A stretch of 64,000 nucleotides of DNA. It comes from Mesorhizobium koreense (lineage in GTDB: Bacteria > Pseudomonadota > Alphaproteobacteria > Rhizobiales > Rhizobiaceae). Each line of letters opens with the position of its first letter. Positions within the stretch are counted from its first letter, which is position 1. The position numbers and the translations under genes were made by a program. Of the stretch, positions 26,765-35,181 are shown piece by piece. The notes beneath the pieces are model-generated. The model searched no databases. It saw nothing but the letters and a program-made list of their open reading frames with translations, and had not been told where the DNA came from. The stretch covers positions 1,364,001-1,428,000 of the forward strand of contig NZ_CP134228.1 in NCBI RefSeq assembly GCF_031656215.1, given 5' to 3'.

Positions 26765-27669
26765 CACATCGCCACCTGGGTGCGGATCAAACGTAAGTAG
26801 ACCGAATAGAGGACGACCAGGATGACGATCGATACCACCACCATTGCGCCGGCATATCCCATCTGGAAGAAATTGAACGCCGTGCGGTAGATGTGCATGC
26901 TCAGGGTTTCGGTTGCCGTGCCGGGTCCGCCACCGGTCATGACGAAGGGTTCGGCAAAGATTTCGAAGGCATCCATCGACCGGAACAAGACCGCGACCAG
27001 CACCGTGTCGCGGATCAGCGGCAGGGTGACGTGACGGGTGGCTTGCCAGGCACTCGCGCCGTCGATCTCAGCGCTCTCGTAGAGATCGGCCGGAATGTTC
27101 TGAATCGCCGCGAAAGCCAGCAGGAACACGAAGGGCGTCCAGTGCCATACATCGGTGATGATGATGGAGACAAAGGCGACGGTTGGGTTCGTGAGCCAGC
27201 CGACAGGCTCGAACCCGAACAGTGACAGGATCCAGTTCAGCGGTCCGATCGTAGGATGGTAGAGTATGTACCACATGAGCCCGATGACTGCCGGCGTCAG
27301 GACCATGGGCGCGAGGAATGCCGTACGCACGAGATTGCGACCGGGAAAAGGACGCGCCAGAAAGACCGCGATGGCTACGCCCAGTATGACCTCTATCGTG
27401 GTCGCAACTACGCAGAAAACCAGCGTTCGCGTCAGCGAGGTCAGAAAGTCGCCATCGCGGGCCAGCCTGGCGTAGTTTTCCACTCCGATCCAAGTGGGGG
27501 AAGGTTGCTCGGTCATGTTCCACTCAGTGAAGCTGAGGTAGAGAGTGACCAGCACCGGAATGAGCCTGACGACGATCAGATAGGCCATTCCGGGAATGAA
27601 GAATGCCAGCAGAAACAGGCGCTGCTGCGTCCTGACGTTCACCGGAATCGGATGCGATGCGGGTGGCAA
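26764..27669 (-). CDS. Sugar ABC transporter permease, MalF type
   Basis: A 301-residue CUT1-family permease with several transmembrane helices and the EAA-type loop ADLYESAEIDGASAWQATRHVTLPLI. The frame opens with TTG 27669; a GTG at 27642 is another possible start, and neither has a strong ribosome-binding site. The binding-protein gene ends 43 bases upstream, and the stop overlaps the start of the MalG-type gene, so the order is binding protein, MalF-type, MalG-type, then two barrel enzymes. The substrate is probably a mono- or oligosaccharide or polyol, to judge from the family. Confidence 0.88.
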   Translation of the reverse strand: MPPASHPIPVNVRTQQRLFLLAFFIPGMAYLIVVRLIPVLVTLYLSFTEWNMTEQPSPTWIGVENYARLARDGDFLTSLTRTLVFCVVATTIEVILGVAIAVFLARPFPGRNLVRTAFLAPMVLTPAVIGLMWYILYHPTIGPLNWILSLFGFEPVGWLTNPTVAFVSIIITDVWHWTPFVFLLAFAAIQNIPADLYESAEIDGASAWQATRHVTLPLIRDTVLVAVLFRSMDAFEIFAEPFVMTGGGPGTATETLSMHIYRTAFNFFQMGYAGAMVVVSIVILVVLYSVYLRLIRTQVAM

Positions 27670-27712
27670 TTTGGTTCGCGCTTCCGGATGCAGCAGCAGG
27701 CGTCCGCTGGCG

Positions 27713-29128
27713 TCAGCTCTTATAGACGTCGGCTAGGGCGGCGTTGATCTTGCCTTCCGCCCTTTGAAGCTCGGGATCGATATCCGCTCCACCCAGGATC
27801 GACTGCAGCGCATCACCCAGTGCTTCGCTGATCTGGTTGGAACGGAGGATTCCCGGATAGGGCATGATGGAGGCATCGGTGAGCATGGCGGTATCGCGAT
27901 CCGCGGCGGCCCTGACGAGATAGTCTACCTCCGGTGTGCTCTGGGCGAATTCGCGCAAGGCCGTTTCCCTGGTCGGCATATAGCCGGGATATTTCTTGGC
28001 CATTTCGAGTTGCGTTTCGGCCCCCATGGCGCTTTGCAGAAGCTTGAAGGCCAGTTCCTTGTCTTTCGAAAGCGAGGATATCACCATGACCGCCGGGCCC
28101 GAACGGGCGCCGTGCTTGTATCCCTTGGGGTTGTCCTCGGCGACCGGTGGCAACGCATAGCCCACCTGATCACGTTGGACCTTGGTATCGCCCGCGCTCA
28201 CAGTCCCCAGCATGCGGTCAAAATATTCCAGCGTCGTGGCTGCACCTCCGGACACGAAAGTGGCGGTAGATTCGGCGTTGGCCATATTGATGTGCCCGGG
28301 TGGCAGGAAAGGTATCAGCGACCGGAGGAACCTGACGGCTTCCAGGCCGCGCTCGGACCGGATCGCTGATTTGCCTGTCTTCGGGTCGTAGATATCGCTG
28401 CCGAACGCTACGACCAGATTTTCGTAATTATGGAAGATGTAAACGCCCTTCTTGTTGGGCATCACCGTCCCGTAGAAATTCTCTGTCAGCGTCTTTCCCG
28501 CAAGGGTGTCCCCCTTTTTCCGGGTAAAGAATTCGCAGATGTCATGGAACTGCTTCATCGTGTCAGGCGGAGCGAGATCGTAGCCGTATTTCGACTTGAA
28601 GGCCGCTTTCTCCGATGCATCTTCAAACAGGTCCTTGCGATAGCACATCGCCTGGTTGCTGGTGGCAATGGGCAAGCCGAGAACCTTGTCGTCGAAAGTC
28701 ACCGCCTTTCGGGCGTTGGGGTCCAGATCTTCAAGCCCGAGCAGCTTAGGATCGCCATATTGCTTGATGAGCGGCGTCATGTCGGCAGAGATTTTGCCGC
28801 CGTACCACTCATACATGCGCTGCACGCCGCCGGTGTACATGATGTCCCAGGTCGCAGAGTTGGCGACGTGATCGAGCACGACCTTCTTTTCGAGTTCGCT
28901 TGCGGTAACCTGCCGGACTTCCAGCTTAGCGCCCCATTTCTCGGCAGTGATGCGAAGTGCGTCGGACAACGCATTCTGATGGACGCTTCGCTGCGTGATC
29001 ATCCGAACCGTGCGGCCACTGAAATCGGGAGCGCCCGCCCGGGCCGGACCGGTGCCGAGCAGGCCCGAACCAAGCGCTAACATTCCCGTTCCCAAAAGGA
29101 ACTCCCGTCTGTCGAGCGTGTTCGTCAT
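27713..29128 (-). CDS. Sugar-type ABC transporter substrate-binding protein
   Basis: The 471-residue extracytoplasmic solute-binding protein (family 1, MalE-like) has a Tat-type signal, DRREFLLGTGMLALGSGLLG, ending near ARAGA. Typical family blocks are ATWDIMYTGG, KVLGLPIATSNQAMCYRKDLFED and SGPAVMVISSLSKDKELAFKLLQ. ATG 29128 has a GGGAGGA ribosome-binding site. It is the first gene of the CUT1 operon and is divergent from a LysR gene across a 100-base gap that holds a perfect inverted repeat (29208-29222). The ligand cannot be read from sequence. Confidence 0.9.
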   Translation of the reverse strand: MTNTLDRREFLLGTGMLALGSGLLGTGPARAGAPDFSGRTVRMITQRSVHQNALSDALRITAEKWGAKLEVRQVTASELEKKVVLDHVANSATWDIMYTGGVQRMYEWYGGKISADMTPLIKQYGDPKLLGLEDLDPNARKAVTFDDKVLGLPIATSNQAMCYRKDLFEDASEKAAFKSKYGYDLAPPDTMKQFHDICEFFTRKKGDTLAGKTLTENFYGTVMPNKKGVYIFHNYENLVVAFGSDIYDPKTGKSAIRSERGLEAVRFLRSLIPFLPPGHINMANAESTATFVSGGAATTLEYFDRMLGTVSAGDTKVQRDQVGYALPPVAEDNPKGYKHGARSGPAVMVISSLSKDKELAFKLLQSAMGAETQLEMAKKYPGYMPTRETALREFAQSTPEVDYLVRAAADRDTAMLTDASIMPYPGILRSNQISEALGDALQSILGGADIDPELQRAEGKINAALADVYKS

Positions 29129-29207
29129 CCTGTCCTCCCACGATGATCCGGCTATCGATCCTGCGATTGAGCAATCATGCTGTCAAATGCTAAGATTTCG
29201 TCATTCA

Positions 29208-29222
29208 ATAACCCCGGGTTAT
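29208..29222. promoter_or_regulatory. Perfect inverted repeat in front of the lysR gene
   Basis: ATAACCC-C-GGGTTAT is a perfect 7-base inverted repeat ending six bases before the LysR start codon at 29229, in the region shared with the divergent sugar-transport operon. It overlaps where the lysR ribosome-binding site should be. An autoregulatory operator is plausible. The spacing is shorter than the usual LysR T-N11-A box. Confidence 0.4.
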
Positions 29223-29228
29223 GTTCTC

Positions 29229-30137
29229 ATGGTCAACCTTCGTCAGTTCGAGCTCATCCACGCGGTACTCACCGGCCGAACGGTAAGCTCCTCCGCGCTC
29301 GCCCTCGGCATATCTCAACCGGCGGCGAGCAAGTTGCTGCGGCAGGCGGAACGAGAGTTGGGGATAAAGCTCTTCCATCGGGAGGGCGGCCGGCTTCGTC
29401 CGACGGCCGAAGCAATGGCCATATATCCGGAGATCGAGCGGGTGCTCAGTGCAACCGTAACCGTGCGCGAGCGGGCACGCGAACTGGAGGACGGGCTTGC
29501 CGGAGCCCTGACGATCTCGGCGACGCCCACCGCCGCCGAGGCAATTTTGCCATTTGCCCTCAGCCGGTTCCGGAAGATTCATCCAAGGGTCAAATGCTGG
29601 GTGCAGGTGATGGCAAGCCATCAGGTGCTTCACTTGGTCAGGGCCAATCGCGTCGATATCGGCCTGACGACCATTATGATCGACGCGCCTATGCTGATTT
29701 CGGAGAAGCTACTGAATTCGCAGATGATCTGCGTCCTGCCTACGACGCACAAGCTTGCAGGACGGGAAAGGTTGACCATTGCGGAAATTGCCGAGTATCC
29801 GGTGATCTCGAACCTGCACTCATCGATGATCGCCGGCCTGAATCAACACGGAAATTTCACCGAACTCGAAAAGCGCATCACCATATCCATAAACCATGCC
29901 GCGACGGCAGTGGCGTTGGCTCGGTGTAATGCAGGAATCGCCTTCGTTGACCCGCTCGTTTTGCATGACGAGGATTTGCATCACTGCCTGGTCGAGCCCA
30001 CGATCGATATCAGCCCCTCGATGATCCGCTGGAAGGATCGCCCCGTGTCTTCCATATCGGAGACACTGATGGATTCCATTCGAGCGGCTTGTGCCGAGAT
30101 TGGATGTTCGGGCAGAATTGGGATCAGGCCATACTGA
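29229..30137 (+). CDS. LysR-family transcriptional regulator
   Basis: A 302-residue LysR regulator. The winged helix-turn-helix is MVNLRQFELIHAVLTGRTVSSSALALGISQPAASKLLRQAE, and the effector-binding domain begins near residue 90. The frame is open further upstream, but homology starts at ATG 29229. It is divergent from the sugar-type binding protein gene, so it is the likely local regulator of the CUT1/barrel-enzyme operon, although LysR control of CUT1 sugar systems is less common than LacI control. The 167 bases downstream contain nothing I recognise. Confidence 0.9.
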   Translation: MVNLRQFELIHAVLTGRTVSSSALALGISQPAASKLLRQAERELGIKLFHREGGRLRPTAEAMAIYPEIERVLSATVTVRERARELEDGLAGALTISATPTAAEAILPFALSRFRKIHPRVKCWVQVMASHQVLHLVRANRVDIGLTTIMIDAPMLISEKLLNSQMICVLPTTHKLAGRERLTIAEIAEYPVISNLHSSMIAGLNQHGNFTELEKRITISINHAATAVALARCNAGIAFVDPLVLHDEDLHHCLVEPTIDISPSMIRWKDRPVSSISETLMDSIRAACAEIGCSGRIGIRPY

Positions 30138-30304
30138 TTTTTCAACTCTGGATGCCGGCCTGGATTCTTGATCGCTGAATGAGAACTGCTTGGCGCGTGA
30201 CTGGGTTCCTGACTCGCCCCAAACGGATTCGGGTTGTCAATGTTCGCGCCGCGGCCAATGTTGCCGGCATAGGCTAGGCAGAGATCCGAGCGGACGGTTT
30301 GCCC

Positions 30305-31303
30305 CTATCTTGTCGCGTCGCCCAATCGGTATGATGCGGTTAATTGGTCGAGCTCTTCCTTGATGGCGGGATCGATTTGATAGGACGCCGCGGCTATCGA
30401 ATCAGCAAGTTGAGACGGCTTGCTGGCCCCCAGAATGGGAGCGGTGATAGCCGGATTGGCCAGCACCCACGCGATCGCCAAAGTCGTCGGCGAGATTCCT
30501 ATGCGACGCGCAATCTCGACGAATCTGGCCACGGTTTCAAAGGCTCCTTCATTCCAGTAGCGCTGCTGGTAATTGGCAGCCGCGCTTCCCAAAGTGAAGC
30601 GCGTACCGGGCGGAGGCGCGGAGACGGCTCTATGTTTCCCGGTCAGGAGGCCGCCGGCAAGAGGGTTGTACGGGATCACGCCGATACCTTCCTCGGACGC
30701 AAGGGGCAGCAGTTCGCGCTCGATTTCCCGAAAGAGGAGACTGTACCGTGGCTGGACGGTAACGATGCGGACCAGATTTTTTGCTTCCGCCTTGCCCAAC
30801 AGCCCGGCAAGCCTGTAGGCGAGAAAATTGGAGACGCCCACATAGCGGGCCCTTCCGGACGCGACGATATGGTTGAGCCCCTCGACCATTTCTTCGAGGG
30901 GTGTCGTCCGGTCATCCGAATGAAGCTGGAAGAGATCGACATAGTCCGTGTGCAGCCGTGCCAGTGAAGCGTCGATCGCATCGAGGAGATGTTTTCGCGA
31001 AGCTCCCTGGTCCCAGGCATTCGGACCCATTTTGCCGACCGCTTTCGTGGCGACGATATATCTCCCTCTCTGACCTCGGAGCCATCTTCCAAGGATTTCT
31101 TCGGTGCGGCCGACGGTCTCGAGATCGCCACCGAGCGGATAGACATCGGCGGTATCGATGAAATTGATGCCTGCGGATGCAGCCTCGTTGAGTATCTCGC
31201 ATGCCGTCGCTTCATCTGTCTGCAGGCCGAACGTCATCGTCCCGAGGGCAAGGCGGGAAACCATGAGGCCTGTGCGCCCCATCCGTGTCGTAGGCGTATT
31301 CAT
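30305..31303 (-). CDS. Aldo/keto reductase
   Basis: A 332-residue NADPH-dependent aldo/keto reductase of the Tas/YajO-like style. It starts MNTPTTRMGRTGLMVSRLALGTMTFG and carries the catalytic Asp and Tyr in DTADVYPLGG, Lys in VATKAVGK and His in DLFQLHSDD. The nucleotide-binding end reads PILGASKPSQL. ATG 31303 begins homology and is preceded by AGGTGAG. It lies next to a decayed sugar-transporter fragment, so it may once have belonged to a sugar-utilisation operon. No partner gene is intact beside it. Confidence 0.9.
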   Translation of the reverse strand: MNTPTTRMGRTGLMVSRLALGTMTFGLQTDEATACEILNEAASAGINFIDTADVYPLGGDLETVGRTEEILGRWLRGQRGRYIVATKAVGKMGPNAWDQGASRKHLLDAIDASLARLHTDYVDLFQLHSDDRTTPLEEMVEGLNHIVASGRARYVGVSNFLAYRLAGLLGKAEAKNLVRIVTVQPRYSLLFREIERELLPLASEEGIGVIPYNPLAGGLLTGKHRAVSAPPPGTRFTLGSAAANYQQRYWNEGAFETVARFVEIARRIGISPTTLAIAWVLANPAITAPILGASKPSQLADSIAAASYQIDPAIKEELDQLTASYRLGDATR

Positions 31304-31453
31304 TCGATGCTCACCTGAAGCAAAAAGCGTCCACAAAGTATGGTTGTTGGTTACAGACAGCTAGACGTCGGAGCAAGGCCCGGCCTTTTGGACCAGCCTC
31401 GCTGCGCGTCATTGAGCTGCAGCGTCCGTATAAGGTGAATTGGACGGCGATGG

Positions 31454-31741
31454 TTAAGCAACGAGTGCCTTGCCGCTTCTGGGATCGAAATAATGGAGCT
31501 GCATGGGATTGAATCCCAACCCCACCTGTTCGCCCGCGTTGACGGCGATCTGTCCGGGCATAGCTGCGCAAACATTCCTGCCGCTGGGAAGGGTGCAGGT
31601 CACTACCGTTTCCGCTCCCGTCCGCTCCACTATCGCCACCGTGGCCTTTAATTTCGCCTGTCCGACCGGCTCAAACCTAAGGTCGTGAGGCCGCACACCG
31701 ACGGTGATATCACGCGGGCCGATTTCGTTGAGAATAGGCAT
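31454..31741 (-). pseudogene. C-terminal (TOBE) fragment of a sugar ABC transporter ATPase
   Basis: Only about 95 residues remain: GPRDITVGVRPHDLRFE, then the barrel-like TOBE region ending LHYFDPRSGKAL. This is the C terminus of MalK/UgpC-type ATPases. Walker A, signature and Walker B motifs are missing. The fragment joins directly to a permease fragment just upstream (31733-31920), so a deletion removed the end of the permease gene and the ATP-binding core. It could be translated from the ATG at 31741 but would not work as an ATPase. Confidence 0.75.
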
Positions 31742-31920
31742 AGCCGGCGAGGAAGCTGACGACGCCGGCCAGAATGGTGGCGCCGACGGCCACGATCAAA
31801 CTGTTTCCCATGACGTGGAAGAAGCCGTCCCACCGGCTTGCCAGATTGAGGTAATTGTTCGTGAAATGCGAACACCGGGTCTGGCGAAAATTGGTTGGGC
31901 GCCTCGCACTGCCATGCGAC
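31733..31920 (-). pseudogene. MalG-type permease fragment with frameshift
   Basis: On the minus strand one frame reads APNQFSPDPVFAF and a second, shifted frame continues TNNYLNLASRWDGFFH, then MGNSLIVAVGATILAG and VVSFLAGYAYS. This is the segment before and into the first conserved helices of CUT1 MalG-type permeases. It is interrupted by a frameshift near 31866 and then runs into the ATPase fragment. With that fragment it forms a scar of a lost sugar-transport operon. The remaining bases of 31304-32012 show no further gene. Confidence 0.6.
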
Positions 31921-32012
31921 GATCATGGATAGATCATAGAGGCCTCTCTTGCCGGAACTGCACCGCGCGCGGTGCCTATGCCCGGACCGGATTGGACAGG
32001 ACGAGGGCTGGA

Positions 32013-32894
32013 GTGTTGGCCGCGGCATCAAACGGCATCCATCATGTCACGCTGATCACGCGCGACGTGCAGGCAAACATTGATTTCTATGTCGGCTTCC
32101 TAGGGCTTCGGCTGGTCAAGCGGACCGGCGGATATGAGGACGGCCGCCAACTGCATCTCTTCTACGGTGACGAGAGGGGCTCGCCCGGATCGCTCGTCAC
32201 TTTCCTGGTCTGGGAAGATGGCGCGCCGGGGCGTGTCGGCACCGGCCAGGTGGCGGAGATCGCCTTCGTCGTGCCATCTGCCAGCATCGGCGACTGGTTG
32301 CTACGCGCGCTGAACCAGCACGTGAGTGTCGATGGGCCGCTCCGAGAGTTCGGCGAACCGGTGCTGCGGCTGAAAGATCCGGACGGTGTCATCGTCAAGC
32401 TGGTGGGGGTCGACCTCTCCCCACATGCCGGTGAAGCCGCTCGCAATGGTGCGATCCGCAGACTGCGGGCCATCACCATCCTGACGGACGAGCCCGAGCA
32501 GACGGCAGCTTTCCTCAGTCGGTTCGGATACGAACCGGGACTTGTCGCCGGAAATATCAGGCGGATGCGATCGAAAACCGATGCCGTCGATGTCCGCGAC
32601 GCGACGGGTTATGTTCCCGGCGTTCCCGGAACCGGCACCGCCGATCACGTCGCTTTCCGCGCCGCGGACGTAGCGGCCATACGAGCGGCGGAGGCAGAGC
32701 TATCGGCACTGAATTCGTCGCCGACGACCATCCATGACCGGAAGTACTTCACTTCGCTCTATGTTCGGGAACCGGGCGGACGCTCTTCGAACTGGCGACG
32801 GACGGCCCGGGCTTCACGGTCGACGAGCCTCTCGAACGCCTGGGTGAAGCTCTTTTTGTGCCGCCGCACGATGCCGAACAGGCCGAGGATCTGA
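32013..32894 (+). CDS. VOC-family (ring-cleaving dioxygenase-like) protein, frameshifted near its end
   Basis: Two vicinal-oxygen-chelate modules are visible: GIHHVTLITRDVQANIDFYVGFLGLRLVKRTGG at the N terminus and TADHVAFRAADVAAI near residue 210. The style is MhqO-like, and these enzymes bind a metal and act on catechol- or quinol-type compounds. The conserved end FxREPGG then changes to unrelated sequence after 32779. Adding one base there restores LFELATDGPGF and continues straight into the hydrolase frame, so the gene was probably a VOC-hydrolase fusion now broken by a one-base deletion (or a sequencing error). The likely start is GTG 32013. The frame opens upstream over the transporter scar, which is not part of the gene. 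Confidence 0.75.
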   Translation: MLAAASNGIHHVTLITRDVQANIDFYVGFLGLRLVKRTGGYEDGRQLHLFYGDERGSPGSLVTFLVWEDGAPGRVGTGQVAEIAFVVPSASIGDWLLRALNQHVSVDGPLREFGEPVLRLKDPDGVIVKLVGVDLSPHAGEAARNGAIRRLRAITILTDEPEQTAAFLSRFGYEPGLVAGNIRRMRSKTDAVDVRDATGYVPGVPGTGTADHVAFRAADVAAIRAAEAELSALNSSPTTIHDRKYFTSLYVREPGGRSSNWRRTARASRSTSLSNAWVKLFLCRRTMPNRPRI

Positions 32895-33571
32895 AGGTCA
32901 TGCTGCCGCAATTCTCGATGCCTGGCGAGCCGCGCCGCCCAAAGCGTGCCCTTCCGTTCGTCCACCGCTTCCACACGCCGGACGATCCTGATGGAAGCAC
33001 GCTCGTCCTGCTGCACGGAACCGGTGGCAACGAAGCCGATCTCATGCCGCTTGCCCGCCGGATAGCGCCCCGAGCGGTGCTTCTCGGTGTACGCGGACGA
33101 AGCCACGAAGAAGGCATTGCCCGCTGGTTCCGACGGCTGACGACGGTCACCTTCGACCAGGCGGATATCCGGGCGGAGGCGGAGGCTTTCGCGGCCTTCA
33201 TGGAAGGAGCGGTCGCCGGTTACGGGCTGGACCCGGTGCGGATGATCTGCCTCGGCTTTTCGAACGGCGCGAACTTCGCCGCTACCGTGATGGCGCTCTA
33301 TCCTGCAGCGATCCGCCGGGCCATCCTCCTGCGGAGCACGCCCGTTCTCGATCCGCTGCCGGCAGCGGATCTGAGGGGCGCGGATGTCCTCATGCTGAGC
33401 GGGGACACCGATCCGTACGGTTCAGCCGCGCCGGTGCTCAAGGGATGGTTGCGCGAACAGGGAGCGCGGGTTGAGCATCATGTCCTCTCGTCAGGACATG
33501 AGTTGGGCTCCGCGGATGTTGAACTCGCACGCGAATGGCTTCTGGACGCGGAAAGGAACCATGATGGCTGA
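32858..33571 (+). CDS. Carboxylesterase/phospholipase-type alpha/beta hydrolase (MhqD-like)
   Basis: A 237-residue alpha/beta hydrolase. The oxyanion-type motif is HGTGGNEADL, the nucleophile Ser is in LGFSNGANFA, the Asp in SGDTDPYG and the His in SSGHELG. It resembles the MhqD-type hydrolases often found with MhqO-type VOC proteins in quinone or electrophile resistance. Upstream of GTG 32858 the same frame carries LFELATDGPGF and DEPLERLGEAL, the tail of the VOC protein. This suggests a fused ancestral product, with 32858 only a possible re-initiation point. The GNAT gene starts inside its 3' end. Confidence 0.8.
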   Translation: MPPHDAEQAEDLKVMLPQFSMPGEPRRPKRALPFVHRFHTPDDPDGSTLVLLHGTGGNEADLMPLARRIAPRAVLLGVRGRSHEEGIARWFRRLTTVTFDQADIRAEAEAFAAFMEGAVAGYGLDPVRMICLGFSNGANFAATVMALYPAAIRRAILLRSTPVLDPLPAADLRGADVLMLSGDTDPYGSAAPVLKGWLREQGARVEHHVLSSGHELGSADVELAREWLLDAERNHDG

Positions 33572-33872
33572 GATGGAAATCGGTAAGGAGCGTCGCGACG
33601 ATCGACACGGACGTTACGTGGCGCGCATTCCTGGTGTCGAGGGCGAGGCGGAGATCACCTTTTCGGTACGCGGTCCTGATCTCATCAGCGCTGATCACAC
33701 CGGCGCGCCGGAAAGCATGCGTGGAACTGGAGCCGCCTTCGTTCTGGTAGAATACATGATCGAAGATGCCCGCCGAAACGGCTTTCGGATCATGCCGATC
33801 TGTCCCTATGTCAGGGCGCAGTATCGCAAACACCCGGAATGGGCCGACGTGATGGCGGTCGCGCCGGATTAA
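33561..33872 (+). CDS. Small GNAT-like N-acetyltransferase (YjdJ type)
   Basis: The ~103-residue protein has the pattern of the small YjdJ-type GNAT-related acetyltransferases: GEAEITFSVRGPDLISADHTGAPESMRGTGAAFVLVE, then ARRNGFRIMPICPYVRAQYRKHPEW. The RGTGAA segment is in the place of the acetyl-CoA loop. The start (ATG 33561 or 33564) overlaps the hydrolase stop, with GGAAAGGA upstream, so translation is probably coupled. The acceptor is unknown. The following 180 bases before the stem-loop at 34053 contain no supported gene. Confidence 0.8.
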   Translation: MMAEMEIGKERRDDRHGRYVARIPGVEGEAEITFSVRGPDLISADHTGAPESMRGTGAAFVLVEYMIEDARRNGFRIMPICPYVRAQYRKHPEWADVMAVAPD

Positions 33873-34052
33873 ACTCACATCGGCGTCATAGAGCGGTACC
33901 TCGAGGATCGGCCGATCTTGATAGTCACTTCGGGCGGGGCGACCTCGGCAGCCACGCGCGGGAGCCCGGCTTGAATAAGGCCCTGCGAAGACTGCCGGAT
34001 AGGCCGAATATCGTGGTCATAAGTTACCTCGAAGCACGGGATCGATCCTGCT

Positions 34053-34081
34053 GGATGTTTCCGGCACAGCCGGAAACATCC
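34053..34081. terminator. Perfect 13-bp stem-loop after the VOC gene
   Basis: GGATGTTTCCGGC (34053-34065), loop ACA, and GCCGGAAACATCC (34069-34081) form a perfect hairpin. It lies 14 bases beyond the stop of the minus-strand VOC gene, so it probably protects or defines the 3' end of that transcript. No T-tract follows on either strand, so a classical Rho-independent terminator is not certain. Confidence 0.55.
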
Positions 34082-34095
34082 TTGCCAAGCCGGGT

Positions 34096-35043
34096 TCAGC
34101 CGAGAGGCTTCAGGTTTGCCTCGATGGAAGCCCGCTTGCCTTCCAGGAAAGGCGGTAGGGCAAGCCTTTCGCCCAGACTTTCCAAGGGCTCGTCAACGGA
34201 GAAGCCGGGGCCGTCGGTCGCGATCTCGAACAGGTTCCCTGAGGGCTCACGGAAATAGAGCGAGCGGAAATAGTAGCGCTCGACCTCGCCGGAATTCGGG
34301 ACGCGGAATTCCGAAAGGCGTGCGGCCCAGTCGCGGCTCGACTGCACGTCGGGTGTGCGAAACGCGACGTGATGGACCGCGCCCGCACCCTGCCGCGCCA
34401 TCGGAAGTCCGGGCTGGACTGCGACGTGGAGTTCGGCCGCCGGTCCGCCGTCGCCCATTGTGTAGACATGGACGTCGCCCTGACCGTCGGGCGAGGAATA
34501 CTGGCGGATCTGCTTCATGTTGAGCACGCGGGTCAGCAGGGCGTCGGTCATCTCCAGCTTTGGCAGCGAGATGGTGATCGGGCCGAGGCCGCGGATCTGA
34601 TGCTCCGCGGGAACCAAGCTGCGATCCCAGGGATGAGCCGTGCCTGCGCCACCATCATCGAGCAGCCGGAACCGCTGGCCTTCTGCATCCTCGAAATCGA
34701 TCGTGGCGCGACCGTCGACCGTCCTAATCGGCTCTGCTGCAACGCCCAGATCCTTGAGACGTGCGGACCAGTAGTTCAGGCTGTCCTCGCCTGAGACCCT
34801 GAGGCCCGTGCGGCTGATCGATGGCGTTCCCCGCCTTTCGCGCTCCACCGGCCAATCGAAGAAGGTGAGGTCCGTGCCCGGCGTCGCCTCGCCGTCGGCG
34901 TAGAAAAGATGATAGGCGCTTGTATCGTCCTGGTTGACGGTCTTTTTGACCAGACGCAGGCCCAGCGTTTCCGTATAGAAGCGCTTGTTGGCCGGAGCGT
35001 CGGCCGTGATCGCCGTCAGATGATGGATTCCGGTCAATTGCAT
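34096..35043 (-). CDS. VOC-family ring-cleaving dioxygenase-like protein (MhqO-like)
   Basis: The 315-residue protein has two VOC modules. Likely metal ligands are His in GIHHLTAIT, His in [11 protein letters not shown] near residue 220 and Glu in [14 protein letters not shown] near 270. The style is that of MhqO/LinE-like extradiol dioxygenases acting on hydroquinones or catechols. ATG 35043 has AGGAG eight bases upstream; a GTG at 35052 is in frame. The gene is divergent from a LysR regulator with an inverted repeat between them, suggesting induction by its aromatic substrate. It is a relative of the broken VOC gene at 32013. Confidence 0.88.
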   Translation of the reverse strand: MQLTGIHHLTAITADAPANKRFYTETLGLRLVKKTVNQDDTSAYHLFYADGEATPGTDLTFFDWPVERERRGTPSISRTGLRVSGEDSLNYWSARLKDLGVAAEPIRTVDGRATIDFEDAEGQRFRLLDDGGAGTAHPWDRSLVPAEHQIRGLGPITISLPKLEMTDALLTRVLNMKQIRQYSSPDGQGDVHVYTMGDGGPAAELHVAVQPGLPMARQGAGAVHHVAFRTPDVQSSRDWAARLSEFRVPNSGEVERYYFRSLYFREPSGNLFEIATDGPGFSVDEPLESLGERLALPPFLEGKRASIEANLKPLG

Positions 35044-35120
35044 GTCGGTCACTCCTGTTTCGATGCACCCAATATGATCGTGGCGACCACACCGGTTGAG
35101 CCCTGAACGGGAAGACCCAG

Positions 35121-35139
35121 CGTTCGCGATTCACGAACG
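35121..35139. promoter_or_regulatory. Inverted repeat between VOC and lysR genes (candidate LysR operator)
   Basis: CGTTCG-CGATTCA-CGAACG has perfect six-base arms and a 7-base spacer, about 80 bases upstream of the VOC start and 43 bases upstream of the LysR start. Its length and position fit a LysR recognition site in a divergent promoter region. No other strong palindrome is visible in this 138-base gap. Confidence 0.5.
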
Positions 35140-35181
35140 GTGCCGGTGCGCAGCAACGCTGGATGCGCTAAACATTGTTGG

